A stretch of 64,000 nt of DNA from Cognatiluteimonas lumbrici (GTDB lineage Bacteria > Pseudomonadota > Gammaproteobacteria > Xanthomonadales > Xanthomonadaceae): NCBI RefSeq assembly GCF_006476065.1, contig NZ_ML636798.1, positions 1,314,207-1,378,206 on the forward strand, in the 5' to 3' direction. Every line of letters starts with the position of its first letter. Positions within the stretch are counted from its first letter, which is position 1. The position numbers were made by a program, and so were the translations under genes. Below, piece after piece: positions 53,069 through 63,543 of the stretch. Below the pieces are notes generated by a model. It was given only the letters and a program-made list of their open reading frames with translations. It ran no database searches and was not told the DNA's origin.

Positions 53069-54105
53069 GGGGTGCCCGCCAGCGAGCGCGTGGCCTCGAC
53101 GAACTGCGCCAGCTTCGCGCGCGCGGCGCCGGAGGCGATGGCCTCGCGTGCCTTGCCGATGCCGTCGGCGATCGAGCCAGCCACGCCGGCCACGTACAGC
53201 GCCGCGCCGGCGTTGAGCGCGACGATCTCGAGCTGCAGCGAGGGCACGTTGTCCAGCGCCTGCAGCAGCATCGCCTTCGACTCCGCGGCGTCGGCCACGC
53301 GCAGGTTGCGGGTGTGCGCCATGGCGATGCCGAAGTCCTCCGGGTGCACCTCGTATTCGCGCACCTCGCCGTCGCGCAGCTCGCCGATCATGGTCGCCGC
53401 GCCCAGCGACAGTTCGTCCATGCCGTCGCGGCCCCAGGCGACCAGCGCGCGCTCGGCGCCCAGTTCCTGCAGCACGCGCACCTGGATGCCGACCAGGTCG
53501 GGGTGGAACACGCCCATCAGGATGGACGGCGCGCCGGCCGGGTTGGTCAGCGGCCCGAGGATATTGAACAGCGTGCGCACGCCCAGTTCGCGCCGCACCG
53601 GCGCCACCACCTTCATCGCCGGGTGGTGCACCGGCGCGAACATGAAGCCGATGCCGGTGCGCGCGATGCACTCGGCCACCTGCGCGGGTTGCAGCTCGAT
53701 CGCGGCGCCGAGCGACTCGAGCACGTCGGCGGCGCCGGACTTCGAGGACACGCTGCGGTTGCCGTGCTTGGCGACCCGGGCGCCGGCGGCGGCGGCCACG
53801 AACATGGACGCGGTGGAGATGTTGAAGGTGTGCGCGCCGTCGCCACCGGTGCCGACGATGTCCACCAGATGGGTACGGTCGGCGACCTCGACCGGGCGCG
53901 CGAACTCGCGCAGCACCGCGGCCGCGCCGGCGATCTCGCCCACGGTCTCCTTCTTCACCCGCAACCCGGTGAGGATCGCGGCGGTGAGCTGCGGCGAGAC
54001 CTCGCCGCGCATGATCATGCGCATCAGCGCGACCATTTCGTCATGGAAGATCTCGCGGTGCTCGATCGTGCGCTGGAGGGCTTCCTGGGGAGTGATCGGG
54101 GGCAT
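53065..54105 (-). CDS. trpD: Anthranilate phosphoribosyltransferase
   Basis: 346 residues from the ATG at 54105; a TTG two codons earlier is possible. [15 protein letters not shown] binds the [22 protein letters not shown] is the second hallmark. It couples anthranilate to PRPP. A REP-like palindrome separates it from trpG by 27 bases, whereas its 3' end is coupled to trpC. Confidence 0.96.
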   Translation of the reverse strand: MPPITPQEALQRTIEHREIFHDEMVALMRMIMRGEVSPQLTAAILTGLRVKKETVGEIAGAAAVLREFARPVEVADRTHLVDIVGTGGDGAHTFNISTASMFVAAAAGARVAKHGNRSVSSKSGAADVLESLGAAIELQPAQVAECIARTGIGFMFAPVHHPAMKVVAPVRRELGVRTLFNILGPLTNPAGAPSILMGVFHPDLVGIQVRVLQELGAERALVAWGRDGMDELSLGAATMIGELRDGEVREYEVHPEDFGIAMAHTRNLRVADAAESKAMLLQALDNVPSLQLEIVALNAGAALYVAGVAGSIADGIGKAREAIASGAARAKLAQFVEATRSLAGTP

Positions 54106-54112
54106 GGGCAAA

Positions 54113-54138
54113 TCGCGGCGCCGGCGCCGCTCCTACAG
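54113..54138. repeat. REP-like palindrome (copy 4), contains trpG stop codon
   Basis: TCGCGGCGC-CG-GCGCCGCTCCTACAG. The CTA at 54133-54135 is the TAG stop of trpG on the minus strand. It occupies the 27-base trpG-trpD gap, so translation of trpD is not coupled by overlap here. Nearly identical to copy 2. Confidence 0.65.
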
Positions 54139-54711
54139 GTTGAGGAAGTTTTCGAGCAGGGCGTGGCCGTGCTCGGTGAGGATGGACTCGGGGTGGAACT
54201 GCACACCCTGCACCGGGTGCTCGCGGTGGCGCAGGCCCATGATCTCCTCCATCCGGCCGTCTTCGTGCTCGGTCCAGGCGGTGACCTCGAGGCAATCGGG
54301 CAGCGATGCCTGCTCGACCACCAGCGAGTGGTAGCGGGTGGCCTCGTAGCCGTCGGGCAGGCCGGCGAACACGCCTTCGCCGCGGTGCCGGATCGGCGAG
54401 GTCTTGCCGTGCATGATCCGGCCCGCGCGCACCACCCGGCCGCCGTAGGCCTGGCCGATGGCCTGGTGCCCGAGGCACACGCCGAGGATCGGGATGCGCG
54501 CGCCGAGCTCGCGCACCACGTCGAGCGAGACCCCGGCCTCGTCGGGCGTGCACGGGCCCGGGGAGATCACGATCCGATCCGGCGCGAGCGCGGCTATTTC
54601 GGCCACCGAGAGCGCGTCGTTGCGTTCCACCCGGACCTCGGCGCCGAGCGCCTGCAGGTACTGCACGAGGTTCCAGGTAAAGCTGTCGTAGTTGTCGATC
54701 ACCAGCAGCAT
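54133..54711 (-). CDS. trpG: Anthranilate synthase glutamine amidotransferase subunit
   Basis: 192 residues from [12 protein letters not shown]. Class I glutamine amidotransferase: nucleophile Cys79 in GVCLGHQ, and His/Glu in FHPESIL. Supplies ammonia to TrpE, encoded five bases upstream; in many species the same protein also serves PabB. Its last codon and stop lie in a REP-like repeat. Confidence 0.96.
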   Translation of the reverse strand: MLLVIDNYDSFTWNLVQYLQALGAEVRVERNDALSVAEIAALAPDRIVISPGPCTPDEAGVSLDVVRELGARIPILGVCLGHQAIGQAYGGRVVRAGRIMHGKTSPIRHRGEGVFAGLPDGYEATRYHSLVVEQASLPDCLEVTAWTEHEDGRMEEIMGLRHREHPVQGVQFHPESILTEHGHALLENFLNL

Positions 54712-54716
54712 GCGCG

Positions 54717-56183
54717 CTACAGCCCCTTCGCGGCGGTGGCGACCGCGCGGAACAGCGCGCGGCCCTTGTTCATGGTTTCCTCCCACTCCTTCGCGGGATC
54801 GGAGTCGTGCACGATGCCGGCGCCGGCCTGCACGTGCAGCTTGCCATCCTGGATCACCGCGGTGCGGATCGCGATCGCGGTGTCGGCATCGCCGTGCCAG
54901 CCGATGTAGCCGATGGCGCCGGCGTAGACGTTGCGGCGGATCGGTTCCAGCTCGCGGATGATCTCCAGCGCGCGGATCTTGGGGGCGCCGCTGACGGTGC
55001 CGGCCGGGAAGGTCGCGCGCAGCACGTCGGCGTAGGACAGGCCCTCGCGCAGGCGCCCGGTGACCTCGCTGACGATGTGCATGACGTGGCTGTAGCGCTC
55101 GATCCCGAACTGCTCGCCGACCTCGACCGTGCCGGCTTCCGCGATCCGGCCGACGTCGTTGCGAGCCAGGTCGATCAGCATCAGGTGCTCGGCGCGCTCC
55201 TTGGGGTCGGCCAGCAGCTCGGCCTCCAGCGCGTCGTCCTCGGCCGGGGTCTCGCCGCGCGGGCGGGTGCCGGCGATCGGGCGCACCGTGACCGTGCCCC
55301 GCCCTTCGGCGTCGTGCTGCAGCCGCGCCAGGATCTCCGGGGAGCTGCCCACCACCTGCATCTCGCCGACGTCGAGGAAGTACATGTACGGCGACGGATT
55401 CAGCGAGCGCAGCGCGCGGTAGACGTCGAGCGGGCGCGCGTGGAACGGCACCGACAGGCGCTGCGACAGCACCACCTGGAACACGTCGCCGGCGGCGATG
55501 TACTCCTTCGCCGCACCCACCGCCTCGAGGAAGCCCTCGCGGGTGAAGCCGGAGACGAAGTGCGCTTCGTCCAGCGCCCGTGGCTGCATGAGCTGCGGGT
55601 AGCCGGCGCCGCCGTGGCGCAGGCGGTGCGCCAGCTCGTCCAGCCTGCGGTTGGCGCGCGCCACGCCCTGCGGGTCGGCGGCGTCGGCGTGCACCACCAG
55701 GTACAGCCGGCCCTTGAGGTTGTCGAACACCGCGACCTCGGTGCTCAGCATCAGCAGGATGTCGGGGGTGCCGAGCTGGTCCTCGACGCCCTTGCCGGCA
55801 GCGTCGCGCAGCCGCGGCTCCAGGTACTGCACGCACTCGAAGCCGAACCAGCCGACCAGCCCACCGGCAAAGCCCGGCAGCCCCGGCACCCGCGGCACCT
55901 CGAAGCCGCGGCGCAGGCGCTCGACCTCGGCGAACGGGTCGGCGACCTCGCGCGCCTCGAGCAGTTCGCCGTGCTCGCTGACGTACAGCGTGTGCCCGGC
56001 GAACGCGTACACCCGGCGCGCGGGCAGGCCGATGATCGAGTAGCGGCCGAAGCGCTCGCCGCCGTCCACCGACTCGAACAGGTAGGTGTGCGGGCCATCG
56101 GCCAGCTTCAGGTAGACGGACAGCGGCGTGTCGAGGTCGGCGGGCACCTCGCGCACGACCGGCAGCAACTTGACGGCACTCAA
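54717..56183 (-). CDS. trpE: Anthranilate synthase component I
   Basis: 488 residues. Chorismate-binding enzyme: [18 protein letters not shown] at the start includes the feedback-site region, and [24 protein letters not shown] and [10 protein letters not shown] are the catalytic hallmarks. Converts chorismate and ammonia to anthranilate. First gene of a trpEGDC run. A GATAAT box at 56219-56214 lies close upstream, leaving a leader too short for a trp attenuator. Confidence 0.97.
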   Translation of the reverse strand: MSAVKLLPVVREVPADLDTPLSVYLKLADGPHTYLFESVDGGERFGRYSIIGLPARRVYAFAGHTLYVSEHGELLEAREVADPFAEVERLRRGFEVPRVPGLPGFAGGLVGWFGFECVQYLEPRLRDAAGKGVEDQLGTPDILLMLSTEVAVFDNLKGRLYLVVHADAADPQGVARANRRLDELAHRLRHGGAGYPQLMQPRALDEAHFVSGFTREGFLEAVGAAKEYIAAGDVFQVVLSQRLSVPFHARPLDVYRALRSLNPSPYMYFLDVGEMQVVGSSPEILARLQHDAEGRGTVTVRPIAGTRPRGETPAEDDALEAELLADPKERAEHLMLIDLARNDVGRIAEAGTVEVGEQFGIERYSHVMHIVSEVTGRLREGLSYADVLRATFPAGTVSGAPKIRALEIIRELEPIRRNVYAGAIGYIGWHGDADTAIAIRTAVIQDGKLHVQAGAGIVHDSDPAKEWEETMNKGRALFRAVATAAKGL

Positions 56184-56275
56184 GCAGGGCTTCCCCGTGG
56201 GCGGCAGGCGGGCATTATCGCCCGCCGTGGCCAGTTCCGGCCGCGCATCACGTTCCTGTCACCAGGGACCTGCAA

Positions 56276-56363
56276 AATGCAGACGCTGCAAGGACGAGCA
56301 CGGAGGCAGGACGCCTCCACCTTTACCCCCAGGCCGGCGCCCGGCGAGTGCGCCGGCCTTTTT
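56276..56363 (+). ncRNA. Candidate plus-strand small RNA with GGA motifs
   Basis: The 196-base gap between trpE and rpe, both on the minus strand, holds a plus-strand intrinsic terminator (56331-56363). Ahead of it are three GGA triplets (56292, 56302, 56309), and the last sits in the loop of a 6-bp hairpin (GGAGGC-AGGAC-GCCTCC, 56302-56318). GGA in a hairpin loop is the CsrA/RsmA-binding signature. No good promoter pair is seen; CAAAAT at 56273-56278 is the only -10-like box. The 5' end is a guess. Confidence 0.3.
56331..56363 (+). terminator. Plus-strand intrinsic terminator between trpE and rpe
   Basis: AGGCCGGCGC (56331-56340) pairs with GCGCCGGCCT (56350-56359), followed by TTTTC. The T-run is only on the plus strand, so it would end a rightward transcript, although both flanking genes run leftward. 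Confidence 0.6.
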
Positions 56364-56379
56364 CTGCGCCCGCTTCGGG

Positions 56380-57066
56380 TCAGCCGCGCGCGGCGGCCAC
56401 CGCGGCACGCATTTCCGCGATCACCGCGGCGTAGTCGGGCTGGCCGAAGATGGCGCTGCCGGCGACGAAGGTATCGGCGCCGGCGGCGGCGATCCCGCCG
56501 ATGTTGTCCGGCTTGACCCCGCCGTCGATCTCCAGCCGGATCGGCTTGCCACTGCGGTCGATCATCTCGCGCACCCGGCGCAGCTTGTCGAGCGTCGACG
56601 GAATGAAGGCCTGGCCGCCGAAGCCCGGATTGACCGACATCAGCAGCACGTGGTCCAGGTCCTCCAGTACCCAGTCCAGCACGTCCACCGGGGTGGCCGG
56701 GTTCAGCACCAGGCCGGCGCGGCATCCCTCGGCGCGGATCAGCTGGATCGTGCGGTGCACGTGCCGGCTGGCCTCGGGATGGAAGCTGATCTCGGTGGCG
56801 CCGGCACCGGCGAAGTCCGGGATGATGCGGTCCACCGGCTCGACCATCAGGTGCACGTCGATCGGCGCGGTCACGCCATGCTTGCGCAGGGCCTCGCAGA
56901 CCATCGGCCCGATGGTGAGGTTGGGCACGTAATGGTTGTCCATCACGTCGAAGTGCACCCAGTCGGCGCCGGCGGCGAGCACCGCGTCCACTTCCTCGCC
57001 CAGGCGGGCGAAATCCGCGGACAGGATCGAGGGCGCGATGACGGTCGGCTGCGGGGCGGCTGGCAT
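56380..57066 (-). CDS. rpe: Ribulose-phosphate 3-epimerase
   Basis: 228 residues from [11 protein letters not shown] barrel with [40 protein letters not shown] and EIDGGV, all diagnostic; metal-binding His and Asp are within them. Interconverts ribulose-5-phosphate and xylulose-5-phosphate. Divergent from purC with 69 bases between. Confidence 0.97.
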   Translation of the reverse strand: MPAAPQPTVIAPSILSADFARLGEEVDAVLAAGADWVHFDVMDNHYVPNLTIGPMVCEALRKHGVTAPIDVHLMVEPVDRIIPDFAGAGATEISFHPEASRHVHRTIQLIRAEGCRAGLVLNPATPVDVLDWVLEDLDHVLLMSVNPGFGGQAFIPSTLDKLRRVREMIDRSGKPIRLEIDGGVKPDNIGGIAAAGADTFVAGSAIFGQPDYAAVIAEMRAAVAAARG

Positions 57067-57135
57067 GGGGGGCAGTGTACCCGCTGGCGCCGGCTGCCCT
57101 ACACTGGCCGGCCCGCTGCCCGTCGGGAGCCCTGC

Positions 57136-58044
57136 GTGGCAACCACATTGCTGCAATCCGACCTGCCCGGCCTGGTGCTGCGCCATCGCGGCAAGGTCCG
57201 CGACGTGTTCGAACTACCCGCCGACGCCAGCGGGCCGCGACTGCTCATCGTCGCCACCGACCGGCTCAGCGCCTTCGACGTGGTGCTCCCGGACGCGATC
57301 CCCGGCAAGGGCGAGATGCTGTGCCAGATCAGCAACTTCTGGTTCGGGCGCACGGCGCACATCGTTCCCAACCACCTCACCGGCACGCCGGTGGCCGAGG
57401 TGCTGCCGGCGGGCGTGGATCCCGTACCGTACGAGCAGCGTGCGGTGGTGACCCGGCGGCTGAAGCCGGTGCCGGTGGAAGCGATCGCGCGCGGCTACCT
57501 GATCGGCAGCGGCTGGAAGGACTACCAGCGCACCGGCCGCGTCAGCGGCATCGCCCTGCCCGACGGCCTGCGCCAGGCCGAGGAATTGCCGCAGCCGATC
57601 TTCACCCCGTCCACCAAGGCCGCGGTCGGCGACCACGACGAGAACATCGACTTCGACACCATGGTGCGCACGGTCGGCGCCGACCTCGCCGAACAGGTGC
57701 GCGACGCCACCCTGCGCCTGTACGCGTTCGCGCGCGAGCACGCCGCCGCGCGCGGCATCATCCTCGCCGACACCAAGTTCGAGTTCGGCACCGACGCCGA
57801 CGGCCGGCTGTACGTGATGGACGAGATGCTGACCCCGGACTCCTCGCGCTACTGGCCGGCGGACGAGTACGCGGTCGGCACCAGCCCGCCGAGCTTCGAC
57901 AAGCAGTTCGTGCGCGACTACCTGGAGACACTGGACTGGGACAAGACCGCGCCCGGCCCGCGCCTGCCCGCCGACGTGATCGAGCGCACGCGGGCGAAGT
58001 ACGCCGAGGCGCTGGCGCGGTTGACGGAGGACGGGCATGGATGA
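57136..58044 (+). CDS. purC: SAICAR synthetase (phosphoribosylaminoimidazole-succinocarboxamide synthase)
   Basis: 302 residues from a GTG start with GGGAG at nine bases upstream. [20 protein letters not shown] and EFEFG-type metal site (KFEFGTD) plus [12 protein letters not shown] identify it. It adds aspartate to CAIR in purine synthesis. Longer than the E. coli enzyme, like the yeast ADE1-type form common in this family. Overlaps the next gene by eight bases. Confidence 0.96.
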   Translation: MATTLLQSDLPGLVLRHRGKVRDVFELPADASGPRLLIVATDRLSAFDVVLPDAIPGKGEMLCQISNFWFGRTAHIVPNHLTGTPVAEVLPAGVDPVPYEQRAVVTRRLKPVPVEAIARGYLIGSGWKDYQRTGRVSGIALPDGLRQAEELPQPIFTPSTKAAVGDHDENIDFDTMVRTVGADLAEQVRDATLRLYAFAREHAAARGIILADTKFEFGTDADGRLYVMDEMLTPDSSRYWPADEYAVGTSPPSFDKQFVRDYLETLDWDKTAPGPRLPADVIERTRAKYAEALARLTEDGHG

Positions 58045-58540
58045 GACCCACGACGACGCGACGCACGACAGCGCGACGCGCAACATCGACCGCTGGTTCG
58101 CGCACTACTCGGGCGACCACCGCAACGCGACCAACCAGCGCATCCACGTGGTGGCCGTGCCGCTGATCCTGTGGAGCGTGGTCGCGCTGCTGTGGTGCAT
58201 CCCGGTGCCCGGCACGCTGTTCCGGCCCGGCTTGTGGGCGGCGCTGGCGATGTTCATGGCCTGGGCGTTCTACTACCGCGCCTCGCGCAGGCTGGGGCTG
58301 GGCATGCTCGCGGTGCTGGTGGCGATGGCGTGGCTCACACGCTGGTTGCACGACAACCTCGGTACCCTGCAGTTGCTGTGGCTCGCGGTCGCGATCTTCG
58401 TGCTCGCCTGGATCGCGCAGTTCGTCGGGCACCGGATCGAGGGCCGCAAGCCGAGCTTCCTGACCGACCTCACCTACCTGCTGATCGGGCCGGCCTGGGT
58501 GCTGGCCAAGCTCTACCGCAAGCTCGGCTGGAGCTACTGA
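58037..58540 (+). CDS. DUF962 / Mpo1-like membrane protein
   Basis: 167 residues. An N-terminal [29 protein letters not shown] block carries spaced His residues, as in the Mpo1/YGL010w family, followed by three to four hydrophobic helices and a later [14 protein letters not shown] segment. Yeast Mpo1 is an iron-dependent dioxygenase acting in fatty-acid alpha-oxidation; whether the bacterial protein does this is unknown. Translated in overlap with purC and two bases before the transporter gene. Confidence 0.8.
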   Translation: MDETHDDATHDSATRNIDRWFAHYSGDHRNATNQRIHVVAVPLILWSVVALLWCIPVPGTLFRPGLWAALAMFMAWAFYYRASRRLGLGMLAVLVAMAWLTRWLHDNLGTLQLLWLAVAIFVLAWIAQFVGHRIEGRKPSFLTDLTYLLIGPAWVLAKLYRKLGWSY

Positions 58541-58541
58541 G

Positions 58542-59453
58542 GTGTCCGCCGCGGGCAGCGGCGGACTGGGCCCGCGCGACCTGCTGCTGGTCGCGATCAT
58601 CTGCGTCGCCTGGGCGCTCAACTTCCTGACCTCCGCGCTGGCGCTGCAGGAAATCCCGCCGTTCCTGTTCACCGCAGTGCGGTTGGCGATCCTGGCGGTG
58701 CTGCTGGGCGCGTTCCTCAAGCGTCCGGCGCAGGGGCAGTGGCCGTTGCTGCTGGCGGTGGCGGTGTGCAACGGCGTGCTGCACTTCGGCCTCAGCTTCT
58801 GGTCGCTGCACGTCGCGGGCAACCTGTCGTCCCCGGCGATCGTGATGCAGAGCTACGTGCCGATGGCGGCGCTGCTGGCGTGGTGGTGGCTGGGCGAGCG
58901 CTTCGCCTGGCGCACGGCGACGGCCATCGCGATCAGTTTCGCCGGCGTGCTGGTGATCGGCTTCGACCCGATGGTGCTGCAGGCACCGGCCTCGCTGCTG
59001 CTGATGCTGGTTTCGGCGTTGTTCCTGGCCGCCGGCACGGTGCTGATGCGACGGCTGAGCGGGCTCGACATGTTCAGCCAGCAGGGTTGGACCGCGGTGA
59101 TCGGTTTGCTGCCCTTGCTGGCGATCAGCGCGTGGCTGGAACCCGGCGGGTTCGAGGCGTTGCGCGAAGCGACGTGGATCGGCTGGGGCGGCGCCGCCTA
59201 CTCGGCGATCGGGTCCTCGCTGATCGGGCACGGCCTGTACTACGTACTGGTGCAGAAGCACCCGGTGGCGCAGGTCACGCCGTGGCTGCTGCTCGCACCG
59301 GTGGGCGCGGTGCTGCTGGGGGTCGTGTTCTACGGCGACGAGCCGGGGCCGCAGCTGTGGATCGGCGGCGCGATGGTGCTCGGCGGCGTGCTGCTGATCG
59401 CGTTGCGCGCATTGGCCAGGTCGCGCGAGCTGCCGGAGGCGCGGGACATCTAG
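58542..59453 (+). CDS. EamA/DMT-family transporter
   Basis: 303 residues from a GTG start. Ten hydrophobic helices in two five-helix halves, the EamA arrangement, beginning CVAWALNFL. The second half has PWLLLAPVGAVLLGVVFYGDEP, typical of the YdcZ/RhaT-like family. Probably exports amino acids or other small metabolites; the substrate is not readable. Converges with a four-base overlap on the epimerase-like gene. Confidence 0.88.
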   Translation: MSAAGSGGLGPRDLLLVAIICVAWALNFLTSALALQEIPPFLFTAVRLAILAVLLGAFLKRPAQGQWPLLLAVAVCNGVLHFGLSFWSLHVAGNLSSPAIVMQSYVPMAALLAWWWLGERFAWRTATAIAISFAGVLVIGFDPMVLQAPASLLLMLVSALFLAAGTVLMRRLSGLDMFSQQGWTAVIGLLPLLAISAWLEPGGFEALREATWIGWGGAAYSAIGSSLIGHGLYYVLVQKHPVAQVTPWLLLAPVGAVLLGVVFYGDEPGPQLWIGGAMVLGGVLLIALRALARSRELPEARDI

Positions 59454-60310
59454 CCGCTCGCCGGTGCCGCCGCGGAGGCCGCGTCGAAGCGACGCGGGGC
59501 GTAGCCGAAGTCGCGCGCCGCCGGGTCCGCGTCGAACACCAGGTCCTCGCGCAGGCGGCCGACCGCGGCATCGCCGATGCCGCGGGCGACGCCGGCCAGG
59601 CGCGCTGCGCCAAAGGCGATCGCGAACAGCGGCGCAGGCAGTTCCAGCAGGCGCGGCGCCGGCTGCATCGCGCCCAGAAGTCGGGCGACCATCTCGCGGT
59701 ACGGCAGGGTCTCGCCGCCCGGCAGGTCGTAGCCGCGGCCAGGGCTGGCCGCCGCGGATTGCGCGGCCAGCGCCGCCGCGGCCAGGTCGTCCACGTGCAC
59801 CGGCTGGCGCAGCCCTGTGGCCCTGGCCGGCAGGACCATCCAGCCGCGCCTGCGCGCGAACGCGGCAATGCGGGCCAAGGTCAGGTCGCGGCCGGCGCCG
59901 TAGACCAGGGTCGGCCGCAGCAGCGTGGCGGCGGCGCCGCGCACCGCGGCCGCCGCCAGCACGCCGTCCTCGCCTTCGCGCAGGCGGCGGGCGAGGTCGC
60001 GCTCGCCGGGATCGGCGGAGTCCAGCTTCGCCGCCGCGCTGGTCGATCCGAACGCGAGCACCCGCGGCGCGTCGATGCGCGATGCCGCGTACCAGCGCGC
60101 GAAGTGGTCGAGCGGCCCGCAACTGAAGATCGCGTCCACCGCGGCCGGCAATCCGTCGCAGTGCTGCAGGTCGCCGCGCAGCCACTGGACCCCGGGTGCA
60201 GCGGACCGCGGCTCGCGCGACACCGCGAGCACGTCCCACCCTGCCCCATGCAGCCGCCGCAACAGGGGCGCGCCGATCTGGCCGCTGGCGCCGAACACCA
60301 GCGCGCGCAT
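59450..60310 (-). CDS. NAD-dependent epimerase/dehydratase-like protein
   Basis: 286 residues from MRALVFGASG; an earlier Met overlaps nhaA and is less likely. FGASGQIG is the Rossmann loop, and VYGAGRDLTLARI and QPVHVDDLAAA are SDR-like blocks. The catalytic Tyr-xxx-Lys is absent at the usual place, as in atypical SDRs such as NAD(P)H-binding complex I assembly or sugar-binding relatives. Function unknown. One base after the nhaA stop, so probably co-transcribed. Confidence 0.8.
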   Translation of the reverse strand: MRALVFGASGQIGAPLLRRLHGAGWDVLAVSREPRSAAPGVQWLRGDLQHCDGLPAAVDAIFSCGPLDHFARWYAASRIDAPRVLAFGSTSAAAKLDSADPGERDLARRLREGEDGVLAAAAVRGAAATLLRPTLVYGAGRDLTLARIAAFARRRGWMVLPARATGLRQPVHVDDLAAAALAAQSAAASPGRGYDLPGGETLPYREMVARLLGAMQPAPRLLELPAPLFAIAFGAARLAGVARGIGDAAVGRLREDLVFDADPAARDFGYAPRRFDAASAAAPASG

Positions 60311-60311
60311 G

Positions 60312-61535
60312 TCAGTCCCGCATCCCCGGGTGCGCCGGCAGCACCACGCGCAGCCAGGCAAGGCCGAGGAGCGACGCGACCAGCGACGCCGCGAGGATGC
60401 CCAGCACCGCCTCGTCGTAATGCAACCCGGTGTAGGCCAGCGAAGCGATGAACAGGCTCATGGTGAAGCCGATGCCGCACAGCAGGCCCATGCCGAGCAT
60501 CGCCTTCAGGTCCATGCCGTCCGGCCAGCGCACCTTGCCGGTCGCGCGCAGCAGCACCGCCGCCAGGGTGATGCCGATGGGCTTGCCCACCACCAGGCCG
60601 AGGACCACGCCGAACGGCAGCGCGGAGAACACCGCATCCATCGACAACCCATCGAGCGAGAGGCCGGCGTTGGCGAACGCGAACAGCGGCACGATGGCGA
60701 ATGCCACCCAGGGGTGCAGCGCGTGTTCCAGGGACTCCAGAGGCGAATGCTCGATCTCGTCGGGAATGACGTTGCCACGGCGCACGTGGGGCACCAGCAG
60801 GCCGGTGATCACGCCGGCCAGGGTCGCGTGGATGCCGGACTTCAGCATGCACACCCACAAGGCCAGGCCGAGCAGCAGGTACGGCGTCAGCGCGGTGACG
60901 CCCTTGCGGTTCAGCAGCACCATGCCGAGCACCATCGCGCCGGCCCAGCCGAGCGCCACCCACGACAGGTCGTGCCCGTAGAACAGCGCGATGATCAGGA
61001 TCGCGATCAGGTCGTCGACCACCGCGATGGTGGACAGCAGCAGCTTCATCCCGGTCGGCACGCGCGACCCCAGCAGCGAGAGCACGCCGAGCGCGAACGC
61101 GATGTCGGTCGCGGTCGGCACGGCCCAGCCGCGCATCGCCTCCGGATCGTCGTGGTTGAGCCAGGTGAACAGCAGCGCCGGCACCACCACTCCCGCGGCG
61201 GCGCAGATCATCGGCAACGCGAGGCGGTCGAGGCCTGCGAGCTGGCCGGTCAGCGACTCGCGCTTGATCTCGAGCGAGACCAGCAGGAAGAACACCGCCA
61301 TCAGGCCGTCGTTGATCCACAGCTGCCAGGGCTTGGCAATGCGCAGCTCGCCGAACACCACCGCCACCGGCATGTCGCGGAAGCCGTCGTAGAGCCCGGC
61401 CAGCGGCGAGTTGGCGCAGACCAGCGCCAGCACCGCGGCCACGATCAGCAGGATGCCGCCGGCGGACTCGAGGCGGAGGAAATCCGCGAGCGCCTGCAGC
61501 GCGCGGTAGGACATCGGTCTCTGGGTGGGAGCCAT
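60312..61535 (-). CDS. nhaA: Na+/H+ antiporter NhaA
   Basis: 407 residues with about 12 membrane helices. STIAVVDDLIAI contains the paired Asp residues of the ion site; WINDGLMAVFFLLVSLEIKRE and PTATDIAFALGVL are NhaA signatures. Exchanges cytoplasmic Na+ for external H+ for salt and alkali tolerance. A Met seven codons in is an alternative start. Confidence 0.96.
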   Translation of the reverse strand: MAPTQRPMSYRALQALADFLRLESAGGILLIVAAVLALVCANSPLAGLYDGFRDMPVAVVFGELRIAKPWQLWINDGLMAVFFLLVSLEIKRESLTGQLAGLDRLALPMICAAAGVVVPALLFTWLNHDDPEAMRGWAVPTATDIAFALGVLSLLGSRVPTGMKLLLSTIAVVDDLIAILIIALFYGHDLSWVALGWAGAMVLGMVLLNRKGVTALTPYLLLGLALWVCMLKSGIHATLAGVITGLLVPHVRRGNVIPDEIEHSPLESLEHALHPWVAFAIVPLFAFANAGLSLDGLSMDAVFSALPFGVVLGLVVGKPIGITLAAVLLRATGKVRWPDGMDLKAMLGMGLLCGIGFTMSLFIASLAYTGLHYDEAVLGILAASLVASLLGLAWLRVVLPAHPGMRD

Positions 61536-61573
61536 CGTGCCAGTCTATCGCGACGATGGCGGTGCCCGGAACG

Positions 61574-62179
61574 TTACGAACAGCCCTCGACGTAGTCGGC
61601 CTGCGGCACGAGGCCGACGCGCCACTCGGTCACGCGGCCTTCGGCATCGGTCTCGAACACCAGCACGCCGTCGCCGTCCGTGTCCTCGATGCGCAGGTAC
61701 TGGCCGTCGGTGTACTTGTGCGGTCCTGCCACGACGCGGTCTCCGTACAGCCCGCCGATCGCTGCCGCATCCATGCCGACGCGCCCGCCACCGGGCGCAG
61801 CCACGTCGGCGGCGTGCACGTCGTAGCGGACCAACCGCCCGTCCTCGAACATCAGCATGGGAGACTGCGACGGCGCATCGCCCCCGGGGCGGAGATAGTG
61901 GCACTCTTTCCCGGGCCCACCCTCCAGGGTCCCGTCCCACGCGGAGCGCGCCTCGGCTTCTTCCATGCCGAAACGCAGGCCTGCATAGCCATCGAAGCGC
62001 GCCAGGCCCGGACCCGGCGTCGGCGCGGTCGCGGGAGGGACGTCCTGTTCCGGCTGGTCCAGCGGCGGCTGTTGGCCGGCCGGTTGCGCAGGCGATGCAG
62101 CGCCCGCCGGATCCGGCGGCGCCTGGGTGCACGCGGCGAGCAGCAATGGCAACAGGTACAGCGTGGCGTTCCGGCCCAT
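61574..62179 (-). CDS. Predicted lipoprotein, function unknown
   Basis: 201 residues. Signal peptide with lipobox LLAAC gives lipidated Cys17, followed by a Pro/Ala/Gln-rich linker to about 60 and a compact beta-rich domain (FDGYAGLRFGMEEAEAR, TDGQYLRIEDTDGDGVLVFETD). The FGM(s)xxE start of that domain resembles small periplasmic proteins seen in xanthomonads. No function known. 64 bases separate it from hmgA upstream. Confidence 0.75.
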   Translation of the reverse strand: MGRNATLYLLPLLLAACTQAPPDPAGAASPAQPAGQQPPLDQPEQDVPPATAPTPGPGLARFDGYAGLRFGMEEAEARSAWDGTLEGGPGKECHYLRPGGDAPSQSPMLMFEDGRLVRYDVHAADVAAPGGGRVGMDAAAIGGLYGDRVVAGPHKYTDGQYLRIEDTDGDGVLVFETDAEGRVTEWRVGLVPQADYVEGCS

Positions 62180-62243
62180 CGTCCGTCTCCCTCCAGGTCG
62201 GCCGAAGGCTAGCCGACCCCGGTGAATGCACCGCGAAGGCGAC

Positions 62244-63533
62244 TCAGCGCGGTGGTGCGAAGTGCTTGCGCAGTCCGGCCCAGCATGCCTGGTAGTCGCG
62301 CTGGCGATGCGCCGCGTCCAGCGCCTGCGCGGTCGGGCGGATCACCGAGCGGGTCTCGAACATGAAGGCCATGGTGTCGGTGATCACGTCCGGCTTCGAG
62401 AGGTCGGCGTTGCTTGCCTTCTCGAACGTCGCCGCGTCCGGGCCGTGGCCGGTCATGCAGTTGTGCAGCGAGGCGCCGCCGGGCGCGAAGCCTTCGGCCT
62501 TGGCGTCGTAGGCGCCGTGCACCAGGCCCATGAACTCGCTGGCGACGTTGCGGTGGAACCACGGCGGGCGGAAGGTGTCCTGCATCGCCAGGATCCGCGG
62601 CGGGAAGATCGCCAGGTCCATGTTGCCGACGCCCGGCGTGTCGCTGGGCGAGGTCAGCACCAGGAAGATCGACGGGTCCGGATGATCGAAGCTGATCGAG
62701 CCGATGGTGTTGAAGCGACGCAGGTCGTACTTGCACGGCGCGTAGTTGCCGTGCCAGCCGACCACGTCCAGCGGCGAGTGGCCGATGTCGGCGCGCCACA
62801 GGTGGCCCTGGAACTTGGCGACCAGCTCGAACTGGCCCTCGTCTTCCTCGTAGGCAGCAACCGGATACAGGAAGTCGCGCGGCGCGGCGAGGCCGTTGCT
62901 GCCGATCGGCCCGAGGTCGGGCAGGCGCAGCAGCGCGCCGAAGTTCTCGCATACGTAGCCGCGCGAGGGGCCGTCGGGTAGCGCGACCCGGAAGCGCACG
63001 CCGCGCGGCACCACCGCGATCTCCTGCGGCTCGACCTCGAGCACGCCGAGTTCGGTATGCAGGCGCAGGCGGCCCTGCTGCGGGACGAGCAGCAGTTCGC
63101 CGTCGGCGTCGTAAAAGAAGCGCCCCTGCATGTCGCGGTTGGCTGCGTACACGTGGATGCTGACGCCGGCGTGCGCGGACGGGCCGCCGTTGCCGGCCAT
63201 GGTGAACAGCCCCTCGACGAAGTCGGTCGGCCGTTCCGGCAACGGCATCGGGTTCCAGCGCAGCTGGTCCGGGGTCACCGGACCGCTGCCGAAGTCGTTG
63301 TGGAACGCGGGCGCCCCGGCGAAGGCCGAGAACGCCCCGTGCATCGCCGCCGGGCGGATGCGGTACAGCCAGCTGCGGCGGTTCTCCGCGCGCGGCGCGG
63401 TGAACGCGGTCCCGCTCAACTGCTCCGCGTACAGCCCGTGCGCGACCTTCTGCGGCGAATTGCGCCCCACCGGCACCGCCCCCGGCACCGCCTCCGTCAC
63501 GAACGTATTCCCGAACCCCGCCAGGTATTCCAT
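62244..63533 (-). CDS. hmgA: Homogentisate 1,2-dioxygenase
   Basis: 429 residues, the full family length. [19 protein letters not shown] at the start and the C-terminal [18 protein letters not shown] and [11 protein letters not shown] blocks hold the His/Glu iron ligands. Opens the ring of homogentisate to maleylacetoacetate, the substrate of MaiA (40045-40707). Ten bases after hppD-type gene's end is the stop spacing, so the two are probably one operon. Confidence 0.97.
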   Translation of the reverse strand: MEYLAGFGNTFVTEAVPGAVPVGRNSPQKVAHGLYAEQLSGTAFTAPRAENRRSWLYRIRPAAMHGAFSAFAGAPAFHNDFGSGPVTPDQLRWNPMPLPERPTDFVEGLFTMAGNGGPSAHAGVSIHVYAANRDMQGRFFYDADGELLLVPQQGRLRLHTELGVLEVEPQEIAVVPRGVRFRVALPDGPSRGYVCENFGALLRLPDLGPIGSNGLAAPRDFLYPVAAYEEDEGQFELVAKFQGHLWRADIGHSPLDVVGWHGNYAPCKYDLRRFNTIGSISFDHPDPSIFLVLTSPSDTPGVGNMDLAIFPPRILAMQDTFRPPWFHRNVASEFMGLVHGAYDAKAEGFAPGGASLHNCMTGHGPDAATFEKASNADLSKPDVITDTMAFMFETRSVIRPTAQALDAAHRQRDYQACWAGLRKHFAPPR

Positions 63534-63543
63534 GGCCGCTCCG

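Noticed and set aside
56184-56379. A trp attenuator or leader peptide before trpE
   Set aside because: The space from the likely -10 box to the trpE start is only about 25 bases, and no Trp-rich small frame is present on the minus strand.
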